In this document: positions 53,145-61,540 of the stretch, piece by piece
Position numbering within the stretch: position 1 is the stretch's first letter
How the letters are laid out: each line of letters starts with the position of its first letter
Origin: Sphingobacteriaceae bacterium
GTDB taxonomy: Bacteria > Bacteroidota > Bacteroidia > Sphingobacteriales > Sphingobacteriaceae
Reading direction: 5' to 3'
Assembly (NCBI GenBank): GCA_947460875.1
Contig: CANHGR010000005.1
Span: 1-64,000 of the forward strand
DNA: 64,000 nucleotides
Made by a program: the position numbers and the translations under genes
Notes under the pieces: generated by a model
What the model was told of the DNA's origin: nothing
The model's input: only the letters and a program-made list of their open reading frames with translations
Databases searched by the model: none

Positions 53145-53222
53145 ATAGATCCCCTCGCTGCAGCTTCCAAGGAACTAAGCGTGATCGTTTTAAAAAAATT
53201 AGATGAACCTAAAACACAGCTC

Positions 53223-53252
53223 GATTAGCTTCCGATAGCCGTCGGGCTAATC
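53223..53252. other. Hairpin upstream of the xylanase gene
   Basis: GATTAGC/GCTAATC outer stem and CCGA/TCGG inner stem with a 2-nt bulge and loop TAGCCG. It lacks an immediate T run (a T run occurs about 20 nt later), so a terminator is uncertain. Confidence 0.4.
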
Positions 53253-53330
53253 CCTACCATCTACCTCCATTTTTTTTGCATTTCTAATTATCTTCATTAC
53301 ATTTAATTGCTTAAACACTAAATAAACGAC

Positions 53331-54524
53331 ATGAACCAGACAAAAAAAGGTTTTCAGACTTCTCTATCTAAGAAATTGGCGTATGGCTTAATTTTTATAG
53401 CAGGCTTAATGCCATTATCTAGTTCAGCGCAAACAGCAGCAGCTATTGAAACATTAAAAGACACTTACAAAGACGCCTTTCTAATAGGTGCAGCGGTTAA
53501 TCCCTCGATAACATCGGGAAGAGACGCGAATGCACAAAACATTGTTCTCACTAACTTTAATTCGATTACGGTTGAAAACGCCATGAAGGCGGCACCCATC
53601 AATCCTCAGCCGGGCGTATACAATTTTGGCCCTGCCGATGATTATGTTGCCTTTGGCGAAAAAAATAAAATGTTTATCGTTGGCCATACCCTAGTTTGGC
53701 ATAACCAGGTCCCTGCCTGGTTTTTTACAAATGCCTCGGGAAAACCCAATACCAAAGAAGAGCAGATTGAACGGTTAAGAAGCCATATTGAGGCCGTGGC
53801 AGGCCGGTATGCCGGCCGTGTACATGGTTGGGATGTAGTTAATGAAGTATTCGAAAACGATGGCAGTTATCGTAATAACAATTGGGTAAACGCCTTTGCT
53901 AATGGAGATACCCTGGTCAAGTATGCATTTAAATTTGCCCAAAAATATGCGCCCAACACAGAACTATATTATAATGAATTTAATGCCTGGCGTCCAACCA
54001 AGCGCGATGCTATTGTTCGAATGGTAAAAATGCTCCAAAAAGAAAATATACGCATTGATGGCGTGGGCATGCAAGGCCACTGGGGCTTAAATTACCCTAA
54101 GAACAGCTATATTGAAGAAGCGATCGATGCGTACGCTGCCTGTGGAGTAAAAGTAATGATAACAGAGCTGGATGTCGATGTACTTCCTCTTAGCAAGGAA
54201 GGTCAGATAGCCGGCTGGGCGGCAAATGCAGATAAACAGTTGCTATCTGAAGAATTTGAAATTTTCCTGGATCCATATAAGAGCGGCTTACCGGAAAATG
54301 TGCAAAACGAGCTGACCAAGAGATACGAAGAATTGTTTGCAATCTTTTACAAAAAGAGGGATGCAATATCAAGAGTAACCTTTTGGGGAATACACGATGG
54401 GGCGAGTTGGAAAAATGGCTCGCCTATCCCTAGTCGGACCAATTACCCATTATTATGGGATAGGCAGTATAAACCTAAGCCTGCGTTCAATGCTGTATTG
54501 GCTGTGCCTCGAAATTCTAAATAA
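53331..54524 (+). CDS. GH10 endo-1,4-beta-xylanase
   Basis: Cuts beta-1,4-xylan, retaining mechanism. Signal peptide (1-33, ending SSSAQ). Catalytic acid/base Glu172 in DVVNEVFEND and nucleophile Glu279 in ITELDVD; also FNSITVENAMKAAPINPQPG and GHTLVWHNQVPAWFF. 397 residues, single domain, no carbohydrate-binding module. Exported. No SusC/SusD pair or other xylan gene lies beside it, so it is not in a typical polysaccharide utilisation locus. Confidence 0.97.
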   Translation: MNQTKKGFQTSLSKKLAYGLIFIAGLMPLSSSAQTAAAIETLKDTYKDAFLIGAAVNPSITSGRDANAQNIVLTNFNSITVENAMKAAPINPQPGVYNFGPADDYVAFGEKNKMFIVGHTLVWHNQVPAWFFTNASGKPNTKEEQIERLRSHIEAVAGRYAGRVHGWDVVNEVFENDGSYRNNNWVNAFANGDTLVKYAFKFAQKYAPNTELYYNEFNAWRPTKRDAIVRMVKMLQKENIRIDGVGMQGHWGLNYPKNSYIEEAIDAYAACGVKVMITELDVDVLPLSKEGQIAGWAANADKQLLSEEFEIFLDPYKSGLPENVQNELTKRYEELFAIFYKKRDAISRVTFWGIHDGASWKNGSPIPSRTNYPLLWDRQYKPKPAFNAVLAVPRNSK

Positions 54525-54841
54525 AAAGAGAGCTAATGCTTAAACAAACCTATGCAAGTCTTCAGCGACGGCATTAGTGTTACTGTATCTAAAACTAGTG
54601 CAAATCTTTACATTGACTATCGCGTCGTCATTACTTAATTGCTGATCATAGGTCAGGCTAGACTGCCCATGAGTTGGGCACATGAGAGCAACCGCTTGCG
54701 CCATTGAGACGAATTGAATAATAAGCGGCAAAAAATGGAAATCATACCGGAACATAATCAACGACTGGCTAAAGTCACTTTTTCTTCGGTTTATCCGCTT
54801 TATGTAACTAAAATGTAAAGAAAAGGACGGACAAAAGAAGA
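54525..54841. other. Gap after the xylanase gene
   Basis: 317 nt with no supported gene. A minus-strand frame at 54540-54761 has no family, promoter or signal and was not accepted. No repeat or hairpin of note. Confidence 0.4.
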
Positions 54842-55093
54842 ATGAAACCAGGTTATTTCATTGAGTGGCTGACCGGTTTTTACGGGAAAGCCCTTCAGGC
54901 GTTAGTTGACTAAAAAGTAATTTTTGGAACTTTTCTCAATAAAGCAACATTGAACGCAAACACCGACCTGATTAAAAGAGTAATTTGTGGTTATCGAATA
55001 GCGGGAATAGATAGTCCTCTAACCAAAAAAGTATGGTATCTCGACAAGTTGGTGGATGAACTAGCGAATGGAAGAAAATTGGAGAAAATTTGA
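54842..55093 (+). pseudogene. Small gene broken by an in-frame stop
   Basis: ATG 54842 opens MKPGYFIEWLTGFYGKALQA, then TAA at 54911-54913, then the same frame continues as FGTFLNKATLNANTDLIKRV, GYRIAGIDSPLTKKVWYLDK and LVDELANGRKLEKI to TGA at 55091-55093. Without the TAA it would be an 83-residue charged, helical protein. Both parts look protein-like and share a frame, so a single nonsense change (or a sequencing error) is the simplest reading. Family not recognised. Confidence 0.65.
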
Positions 55094-55282
55094 AGAATAC
55101 AATAAAACAGTTTGAAGACTAATAAGCTTCATCTAGTATAGTATAAAACTATTTTCAATCAATCTGAAACAATAGCAGCTACTTTAATTCAAGAAATATT
55201 CCCGGAACAACCGTAGCTACTTTTTCGATCAAAAATCTGAACAAAACGGCATCAAAATACGCTTGTTTTATTGGATAATTCC

Positions 55283-55798
55283 TTAGTTCCTAACCTTGTT
55301 CATCCGGTCTTGTGCGTCGGTTATTGTTCTACTTACCTCATCGATCAGTTGCCGGGCGGCATCTTTAATTTTAGGGTTATCATTATACTCGGTATCAAAA
55401 AGAATATGCTTCGTTTTGCGCTGGTACTTATACTCCAAATAATAATGAGGCGAATTCTTTTTATATCCGAGATTTCCTTCACCTGAAATGAGTTCGGGCA
55501 TATCCCAAAAACCTAAATCTGCTGCTTTCCGATGCAAGTAAAGCAAATCATCCTGAGTCAGTTTGACCGTGGTTTTGACTATCGAATCACGCTCGGTGAT
55601 GTACCAAAAATCGCCTGTTTTAGAGTTGAAGCGATTGACCAAACTATCGCCTAAACCGTAGTTTAATGTAATTGCGTCAAACTCCGTGAACTTATAAGGC
55701 GCATTTTTAATCATAATGCTGTAGTAATACACACAATACAAAACAAATGGTATAACGATACAAATCCCTAAAAATATTCTCTTGCCTCTCTCACTCAT
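55283..55798 (-). CDS. Hypothetical membrane-anchored protein, 171 residues
   Basis: One N-terminal helix (8-28; IFLGICIVIPFVLYCVYYYS), then a soluble domain outside the membrane (GDFWYITERDSIVKTTVKLT, LHRKAADLGFWDMPELISGE, HYYLEYKYQRKTKHILFDTE). The pattern of alternating strands with a short helix suggests a small alpha/beta fold. No family recognised. It is transcribed leftwards, 38 nt downstream of the symporter gene. Confidence 0.75.
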   Translation of the reverse strand: MSERGKRIFLGICIVIPFVLYCVYYYSIMIKNAPYKFTEFDAITLNYGLGDSLVNRFNSKTGDFWYITERDSIVKTTVKLTQDDLLYLHRKAADLGFWDMPELISGEGNLGYKKNSPHYYLEYKYQRKTKHILFDTEYNDNPKIKDAARQLIDEVSRTITDAQDRMNKVRN

Positions 55799-55836
55799 GA
55801 TTTTATTGGATGATTTTATTTACTGTAAAAAATATT

Positions 55837-57216
55837 TTAAAATTGAATTTCGTCAGGTGTAGGCTTGAATTCCTTCTCCCATTTTGCAATAACAACGGTA
55901 GCTAAACAGTTGCCAATTACGTTGACCGAAGTTCTGCCCATATCCATTAGCTCGTCTATCCCAAGAATGATGAATATTGGCCAAACAGGCATACCAAATG
56001 AGGAAGCAGTGCCTAATAAAATTACTAAAGATGCTCTGGGTACCCCAGCAACCCCTTTACTCGTTAACATCAGCGTAAATACAATCAATAGCTGCTGTCC
56101 AATCGTTAAATCCATCCCTGCCGCTTGTGACACAAATATGGCAGCTAATGAAAGGTATAAAGTTGTTCCGTCAAGATTAAAACTATAGCCCGTTGGCATG
56201 ACAAACGCTACGATCTTTCTAGGAACGCCGAGCTTTTCCATGTTTTCCATGGCTCGCGGCAGCGCCGCCTCAGAGCTGGTCGTTGCAAAGGCGATGGATA
56301 CCGGTCCGGCGATTGCGAGCAGAAATTTCTTGACCGGTACTCCAACTATTAAACCGATTGGCAGCAATACCCCCAACAAGAATACCAATAGCGAAACGTA
56401 CAAAGTAAGCAGCAGTTGGATAAGGTGTAAAAGAATACCCAGACCCATATGACCAACTGTATATGCGATGGCTGCTCCTACCCCAATTGGAGCAAAATAC
56501 ATCACGATGTTGGTAAACTTAAACATCACTTCCGAAAGGCTTTCAACAGCTTTGAGCATCGGTTGACGTTTCTCTTCGCGTACCATGGCCAAGGCTATCC
56601 CAAAAATAATGCTAAACACTACTATTTGCAGGATCTGGCCATCTACGATGGATTTAGCAATGTTTTCGGGGAAAATATGTAAAATGATATCGTTAAAGCT
56701 TTGAGGGGGAACGGCTTGTAACTCTTCTTGCGGTCCCGAGGGAAGTTCAATACCCACTCCTGCTTTAGAGATGTTGATGGCAGCTAAGCCGATAAATAAT
56801 GCGATCGTGGTAACGACTTCAAAATATAATATCGACTTCCATCCCATCCTACCAACTTGCTTCAAATCAGCATGTCCGGCGATCCCAAAAACGAGTGTAG
56901 CAAATAATAAAGGAGCTACAATCGTTTTAATCATCTTTAAAAACACCTTACTTAGCACTTGCAGATTCATCCCCACCGAGGGAAAATCATGACCAATTTC
57001 TGCTCCTACTACCATAGAAATTAGGATCCAGGTGGTTAAACTCTGCTTTTTAAACCCGTATAGAAACAAGCCTACGATAGCTAACCAACGAGAAGAAAAC
57101 AGTACCGTTGGCGGTATGTTAAGTAAGTTATAGGTATTTAACACAGCGAACAAGGCTGCGATAGAGATCGCGATAAGAGCCGCTATTCCTAAATGTGGCG
57201 CATTATTTTGCTTCAT
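55837..57216 (-). CDS. Dicarboxylate/amino acid:cation symporter (DAACS)
   Basis: Na+- or H+-coupled uptake of glutamate, aspartate or C4-dicarboxylates, inner membrane. The hairpin motif ATTSSEAALPRAMENMEK and the substrate motif GYSFNLDGTTLYLSLAAIF are typical of GltP/DctA; about ten hydrophobic segments. At 459 residues it has roughly 60 extra N-terminal residues with two helices (LGIAALIAISIAALFAVLNT) before the usual start. Substrate not resolved. Confidence 0.92.
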   Translation of the reverse strand: MKQNNAPHLGIAALIAISIAALFAVLNTYNLLNIPPTVLFSSRWLAIVGLFLYGFKKQSLTTWILISMVVGAEIGHDFPSVGMNLQVLSKVFLKMIKTIVAPLLFATLVFGIAGHADLKQVGRMGWKSILYFEVVTTIALFIGLAAINISKAGVGIELPSGPQEELQAVPPQSFNDIILHIFPENIAKSIVDGQILQIVVFSIIFGIALAMVREEKRQPMLKAVESLSEVMFKFTNIVMYFAPIGVGAAIAYTVGHMGLGILLHLIQLLLTLYVSLLVFLLGVLLPIGLIVGVPVKKFLLAIAGPVSIAFATTSSEAALPRAMENMEKLGVPRKIVAFVMPTGYSFNLDGTTLYLSLAAIFVSQAAGMDLTIGQQLLIVFTLMLTSKGVAGVPRASLVILLGTASSFGMPVWPIFIILGIDELMDMGRTSVNVIGNCLATVVIAKWEKEFKPTPDEIQF

Positions 57217-57238
57217 ATATTCGGTTTAGGGGTATCAA

Positions 57239-57246
57239 CAAAAGTA
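57239..57246 (-). promoter_or_regulatory. TAnnTTTG -7 box of the symporter gene
   Basis: TACTTTTG on the minus strand, 22 nt before the ATG at 57216. Confidence 0.45.
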
Positions 57247-57280
57247 ATTAATTAGATTTACGCAACAAACGAATGTTTTC

Positions 57281-57799
57281 ATGAACCCCGCCAAGCTAAA
57301 TGATCTAAAAAAGGAATTATTGAATCTGGATTCAAAAGCGCTTGTCGAAATATGCTTAAGAGTAGCAAAATACAAAAAGGAAAACAAGGAATTAGTAAAC
57401 TACTTACTGTTTAACGCAGAAGAACCATTAGAATACGCTGAATTGGTCAAGTCCAGTCTATTAGAGGAATTTGAAAACTTGTCAAAACATTATTACTACA
57501 GTATTAAGTCGCTCCGAAAAGTACTCCGCGCGATGAATAGACACATAAAGTATACCGGTTCCAAAGAATTCGAGATAGAAATTACTATTTGGTTCTGCGA
57601 TAATTTTCTTCGCTACGCCGACACTAAATCAGGTCAAAAACCCCTTAGAGCAATATTTGTACGTCAGATGGAACGAATTTCAAAGGTTCTTCCAAAGCTG
57701 CATGAGGATTTACAATTCGACTATCAGATCGAACTTGATAAACTACAGGAAATTGCAGCTGTTAAAATGAAAAACGAAAAGCTCCTCAATTTTCTGTAA
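57281..57799 (+). CDS. Hypothetical all-helical cytoplasmic protein, 172 residues
   Basis: Almost entirely helical and charged: LDSKALVEICLRVAKYKKEN, YAELVKSSLLEEFENLSKHY, then ITIWFCDNFLRYADTKSG and RQMERISKVLPKLHEDLQFD. No signal or membrane segment. It is divergent from the symporter and precedes a decayed region. No family recognised. Confidence 0.75.
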   Translation: MNPAKLNDLKKELLNLDSKALVEICLRVAKYKKENKELVNYLLFNAEEPLEYAELVKSSLLEEFENLSKHYYYSIKSLRKVLRAMNRHIKYTGSKEFEIEITIWFCDNFLRYADTKSGQKPLRAIFVRQMERISKVLPKLHEDLQFDYQIELDKLQEIAAVKMKNEKLLNFL

Positions 57800-57817
57800 C
57801 AAATTATAGCCGGGTCA

Positions 57818-57933
57818 GCCTGAAAGATATATCTGAATTAAATCGAACGAAGAACTTTTAAAGAAGTTTTCAGGCAAACTCCAGAAAAATATATCATGTA
57901 TGCGCTGGCTATACCAGCGATGATAGCTCCGTG
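57818..57933 (+). pseudogene. Possible remnant of an AraC-type HTH domain
   Basis: SLKDISELNRT (from about 57818) is joined, after a 1-nt shift, to TFKEVFRQTPEKYIMYALA and stops at TGA 57931-57933. The second part matches the C-terminal helix pattern of AraC DNA-binding domains, with the segment between the two helices missing. Weak evidence; too short to be functional. Confidence 0.4.
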
Positions 57934-58027
57934 AATGATTTGATGTAGGAAACCTTCATTAAATTCTAGCAAAATCTTGATAAGTTCAGTCACCAAGCTC
58001 TAATTTCCAGATAAAGAATTGCAGTTA

Positions 58028-58443
58028 ATGCTTTTCTCTCTAGCTTCAGTGATTTTTTTTGTTTTCTTTTATTTGGACAAACAGCACATTTGATGGTAAG
58101 GGCACTCCTGTTTCAATGTCTATTCTGATGGTATACTATCTATACTACATTTTTGCTAAGTTTCGCGACTATCGCAGCATCGATAATAGCGAACTCCTTT
58201 TAAACACACCTGAAGAATAGATCAATTATCTAAAATCTTATAGAAGAGAGCACTATATCCTAAACACTAGAATTTACCGCTCTAATTGCAGCGGTTTGGA
58301 TACCTATTTTAGGTGTTGTGATTACAATTGCATCGTTCTTAGGATGCTACCATTTCATGCAAATTTATATAAAGACAGAACAAAATAGACTGGATGAGAT
58401 GATCTAGAATCTCGAGCGACTAAAACACCAATTTGACGTTTAA
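58028..58443 (+). pseudogene. Decayed two-pass membrane protein gene
   Basis: Three successive frames carry pieces of one plausible protein: MLFSLASVIFFVFFYLDKQH (58028-58090); FDGKGTPVSMSILMVYYLYY followed by IFAKFRDYRSIDNSELLLNT to TAG at 58218-58220, read through as INYLKSYRREHYILNT; then from 58285 AAVWIPILGVVITIASFLGC, YHFMQIYIKTEQNRLDEMI, TAG at 58405-58407 and NLERLKHQFDV to TAA 58441-58443. At least two frameshifts and two internal stops. Hydrophobic helices and the charged tail look like a small helical membrane protein. No family recognised. Confidence 0.7.
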
Positions 58444-58466
58444 AAGGAATAATTTTTGATTTGAAC

Positions 58467-59093
58467 TTATTCTGTCGCTCTTTCTTCAGGTTCGCTAATG
58501 GTGAAAATATTACGGCTGAGACCGTATTCTACAACCTTCTTTCCTATTGATTTTGCGTCAACTCTATCCTCGTTAAATAATGGAAATTGGCGCCTTAATT
58601 TTCCGTCTTTGATATAGATCGAATCTAAGCCTCGATATTTCTTTTTAGTTGCCGATGTCAGGTCGGGAAATTTTAACTTCTGAGAACCGCCATTATAGTC
58701 AAATTCATAAACATTGAGAATAAACTTTTCAGGTTCATTCTCTTTCTTTATTTGAATGAAGATTTCCGGACTGCCATCTGCGTCCATGTCCATGTTCCAA
58801 ACATCTGCTATTTGGCCTTCGAGCTTGGCTAATGTAGAGGTGTATTCCGCTCTTGCAGAATCTGATCGTAAAATAAGAATTGAAGAAACTGAATCGGCAC
58901 CTCTACCCCAACTAAGAATATCAAATGTAAGTCCAGGTTTTATTTCTATACTTTTCTGAAAATGAAAAGGTTCAGGCAATCTGGCCTCAGTTAAAATAGG
59001 TTTGCTGTAAAGGTCAGGCTCTTGTGTACAGGCCGAAAAAAATAACATAATTCCCACGAGGGAAATTGGAAAAACGGTTTTCAAAAAATTCAT
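58467..59093 (-). CDS. Hypothetical lipoprotein
   Basis: Start set at 59093 (MNFLKTVFPISLVGIMLFFS followed by AC); 9 extra residues upstream would displace the signal. Lipobox FSAC gives a lipid-anchored protein of about 186 residues. The body has FDILSWGRGADSVSSILILR, NMDMDADGSPEIFIQIKKEN and EKFILNVYEFDYNGGSQKLK, with a DxDxDGxxE element like a calcium-binding or FG-GAP-style loop. Function unknown; 5 nt downstream of the hexosaminidase gene in the same direction. Confidence 0.75.
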   Translation of the reverse strand: MNFLKTVFPISLVGIMLFFSACTQEPDLYSKPILTEARLPEPFHFQKSIEIKPGLTFDILSWGRGADSVSSILILRSDSARAEYTSTLAKLEGQIADVWNMDMDADGSPEIFIQIKKENEPEKFILNVYEFDYNGGSQKLKFPDLTSATKKKYRGLDSIYIKDGKLRRQFPLFNEDRVDAKSIGKKVVEYGLSRNIFTISEPEERATE

Positions 59094-59125
59094 AAAGCAG
59101 TCTATTTTATTTTTGAACAAATCAT

Positions 59126-61432
59126 TTAATTGAACAATAGGCTAGCCGGGATTTCCGCTTTACTTTTGCCCGGTTGGGTCATAAACACCCTTAAATCGCC
59201 ACTGCCGCCACCTTGAAAATAACGAATCTGAATTTTATGGAAGCCCTTTAATAAATTAACAGCCGAGCCGAGTTCATACACCGCATGTTTTTGATCGTTA
59301 TCCAAGATCTCCTGATCACCGATCCATATTTTCGAACCATCGTCTGAATAGGTGGAAAAAGAATACTGCCCGTCTTCCGGAATGTTTATATACCCGTTAA
59401 AAATCAAACCATAAGCGCGCGCCTTAGTACGAAACTTGGCAACAGTCAACGCATTAGTAAGTCCCGTTTCTGCGGCTTTTGCAGTATCCAGTTGTTCTGT
59501 AAATTCATAATCGCCGGGAATAAAATAGTACTTGAGTCCGCTTTTCTGCCCGGAGTTAGCGACAGGAGCCAAAGGGAGCATGTTAGACAACACCGTGGTT
59601 GTAATGGCACTACGCTTCCCTGAAGGCGTGTAAACCACAGTTTTTAACACTCTCTTTTGATCTGCAGGAACGTTTATTTTAATTGGCTCACCATATAAAT
59701 AGCTTGTAGCGCCCGGAGTATAGCCGTCGATCGTATAATAAATCTTACTTCCATCTATCGGAGCCTTTAACGGGATCAGGAACTCTGAACCCAACATAGT
59801 GGTATCTTTAGCACCAATAGCTGTAGGGACGCGGTATTCAACGTCTGTATTATCCAATTTCGCCAGATGCCTTGCAACACGAACTTCAGAAAAATCTATA
59901 TAATTTTTTTGTTGAGGTGCTGTCCACGCAATTTCTGATAATGCATAAATACGTGGATAGATCATGTATTCAACCTTTGCCGGTGTTTTCATATACTCTG
60001 TCCAAACATTGGCTTGAACACCCAAAATATGTTTTTGCTGGTCGGGTGTCAGAGACGAGGGTGTTGGATCATAAGCATAAACTTCATTCAGGGGGTTTGA
60101 TCCTCCAATAGTTAAAGGCTCTTGAGTAGTTTTCCCTTGAAGGTGATCGAAGTAAATGAACGTTTGGGGCGACATGATAACATCATGGTTCAAACGTGCA
60201 GCGGCTGTACCCCCTTCAGTATTTCGCCAGCTCATCACGGTAGCATTTGAAGGTAATCCTCCATCCAAAATCTCATCCCAACCAATAATCGTGCGACCCT
60301 TAGAATTGACAAACTTTTCTATTCTATTAATGAAATAACTTTGCAGCTCTGCTTCGTTCTTCAATTTATTTTCACGAATTCTCTTTTGGCAATGTTGGCA
60401 GGCGCGCCATTTCGCTTTTGGCACTTCATCGCCGCCGATATGCACATAACTACCTGGGAATAAGTCGATAACTTCGATTAACACATCTTCTAGAAAAGTA
60501 AAAGTGCTGTCTTTGCCCGCGCAAAACACATCTTCAAACACTCCCCACTTTTCTGCCGTTTTAAATGGTCCAGGATGATCGCCACAGGCTAAATACGGAT
60601 AGGCTGCCAGAGCGGCCACTGAATGTCCAGGAAGCTCTATCTCGGGAATAACCGTAATAAACTTCGAAGCAGCATAGGCAACGATCTCTTTTGCTTCCAG
60701 CTGAGTGTAAAATCCGCCATAGGGCGTATTATCAAACCATTGCGGCATCCTATCGTGGAAATTACCGATAAGCGTCTGCGAGCGATATCCTCCAACGTCT
60801 GTCAGCTTTGGGTACTTTTTTATCTCGATACGCCAACCCTGGTCATCTGTCAAATGCCAGTGAAAAGTATTTAGCTTGTATTGAGCCAGAACATCTATGT
60901 ATTCCTTGATGAACGAAATCGGAAAAAAATGGCGACCCACATCAAGATGCATTCCACGATAAGCATAACGGGGTTCATCGATAATTTCTACGGATTGAAT
61001 CTTTGGGTGTGCCACTTTTTCAATTGGGAAAAGTTGAATGAGAGTTTGAAAAGCGTAAAACAATCCCGCGCCTTTGCCCGAAACGTTGATTTGACCCGGA
61101 ATAATGTTCAGCTGATAGCCTTCTGGATTGGTTCCTGCATATTCTGCGGACGAAAAACGGATTAATCCAACCGGTGCGTGAATAAAGTTCTTCGCAACAG
61201 GAATGTTCAACGAGTAGTTATCGTGAAGGAAATCGCTAAAGAGCTGAGCTATCTTTTGGTCTTGGTCATTTTCAAAAATAATCCCCGACTCTGCACTGAA
61301 TATAAATTGACCTTGATTGATTTTAACCGACCTAGGTGCAGGAATGATACCTAGATTAGGATCAGCACTTTGTGCAAATGAAAATAAGCTAAAACAGAAA
61401 AAAGCTAAAAGTAAAACCGCCAAATTTTTCAT
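59126..61432 (-). CDS. GH20 beta-N-acetylhexosaminidase with C-terminal PA14 domain
   Basis: Removes terminal GlcNAc/GalNAc from glycans or chitin; exported (signal peptide ending SFAQ, residue 21). Start at 61432 (ATG) rather than the upstream TTG at 61441, because the -7 box TAGCTTTG overlaps that TTG and ends 6 nt before the ATG. An N-terminal GH20b domain (23-150) leads to the barrel with YRGMHLDVGRHFFP, HWHLTDDQGWRIEIKKYP, and the catalytic Asp335-Glu336 in HIGGDEVPK. A chitobiase-like segment (530-620) and a PA14 domain (630-768; IFNGYINIPEDGQYSFSTYS, then DDGSKIWIGDQEIL) follow. 768 residues. Confidence 0.95.
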   Translation of the reverse strand: MKNLAVLLLAFFCFSLFSFAQSADPNLGIIPAPRSVKINQGQFIFSAESGIIFENDQDQKIAQLFSDFLHDNYSLNIPVAKNFIHAPVGLIRFSSAEYAGTNPEGYQLNIIPGQINVSGKGAGLFYAFQTLIQLFPIEKVAHPKIQSVEIIDEPRYAYRGMHLDVGRHFFPISFIKEYIDVLAQYKLNTFHWHLTDDQGWRIEIKKYPKLTDVGGYRSQTLIGNFHDRMPQWFDNTPYGGFYTQLEAKEIVAYAASKFITVIPEIELPGHSVAALAAYPYLACGDHPGPFKTAEKWGVFEDVFCAGKDSTFTFLEDVLIEVIDLFPGSYVHIGGDEVPKAKWRACQHCQKRIRENKLKNEAELQSYFINRIEKFVNSKGRTIIGWDEILDGGLPSNATVMSWRNTEGGTAAARLNHDVIMSPQTFIYFDHLQGKTTQEPLTIGGSNPLNEVYAYDPTPSSLTPDQQKHILGVQANVWTEYMKTPAKVEYMIYPRIYALSEIAWTAPQQKNYIDFSEVRVARHLAKLDNTDVEYRVPTAIGAKDTTMLGSEFLIPLKAPIDGSKIYYTIDGYTPGATSYLYGEPIKINVPADQKRVLKTVVYTPSGKRSAITTTVLSNMLPLAPVANSGQKSGLKYYFIPGDYEFTEQLDTAKAAETGLTNALTVAKFRTKARAYGLIFNGYINIPEDGQYSFSTYSDDGSKIWIGDQEILDNDQKHAVYELGSAVNLLKGFHKIQIRYFQGGGSGDLRVFMTQPGKSKAEIPASLLFN

Positions 61433-61438
61433 AGAACC

Positions 61439-61446
61439 CAAAGCTA
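61439..61446 (-). promoter_or_regulatory. TAnnTTTG -7 box of the GH20 gene
   Basis: TAGCTTTG on the minus strand, ending 6 nt before the ATG at 61432. It excludes a start further upstream. Confidence 0.5.
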
Positions 61447-61540
61447 AGAAACAAATGGGTGTATAGCAATTTAGGGGTGTAAATACAGTCTTGCAATTGA
61501 TTTTTAGCCGATGTTCCGAAGAATAATAAGAAAGTATTTG

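Noticed and set aside
52837-53170. Overlapping frames on both strands around the glycine-zipper gene
   Set aside because: Plus frame 52837-53043 and minus frame 52922-53170 arise from the Gly/Val repeat coding region; the 55-codon gene explains it better.
54540-54761. Minus-strand 73-codon frame after the xylanase
   Set aside because: No signal, promoter or family, and starts inside the gap; nothing beyond an open frame.
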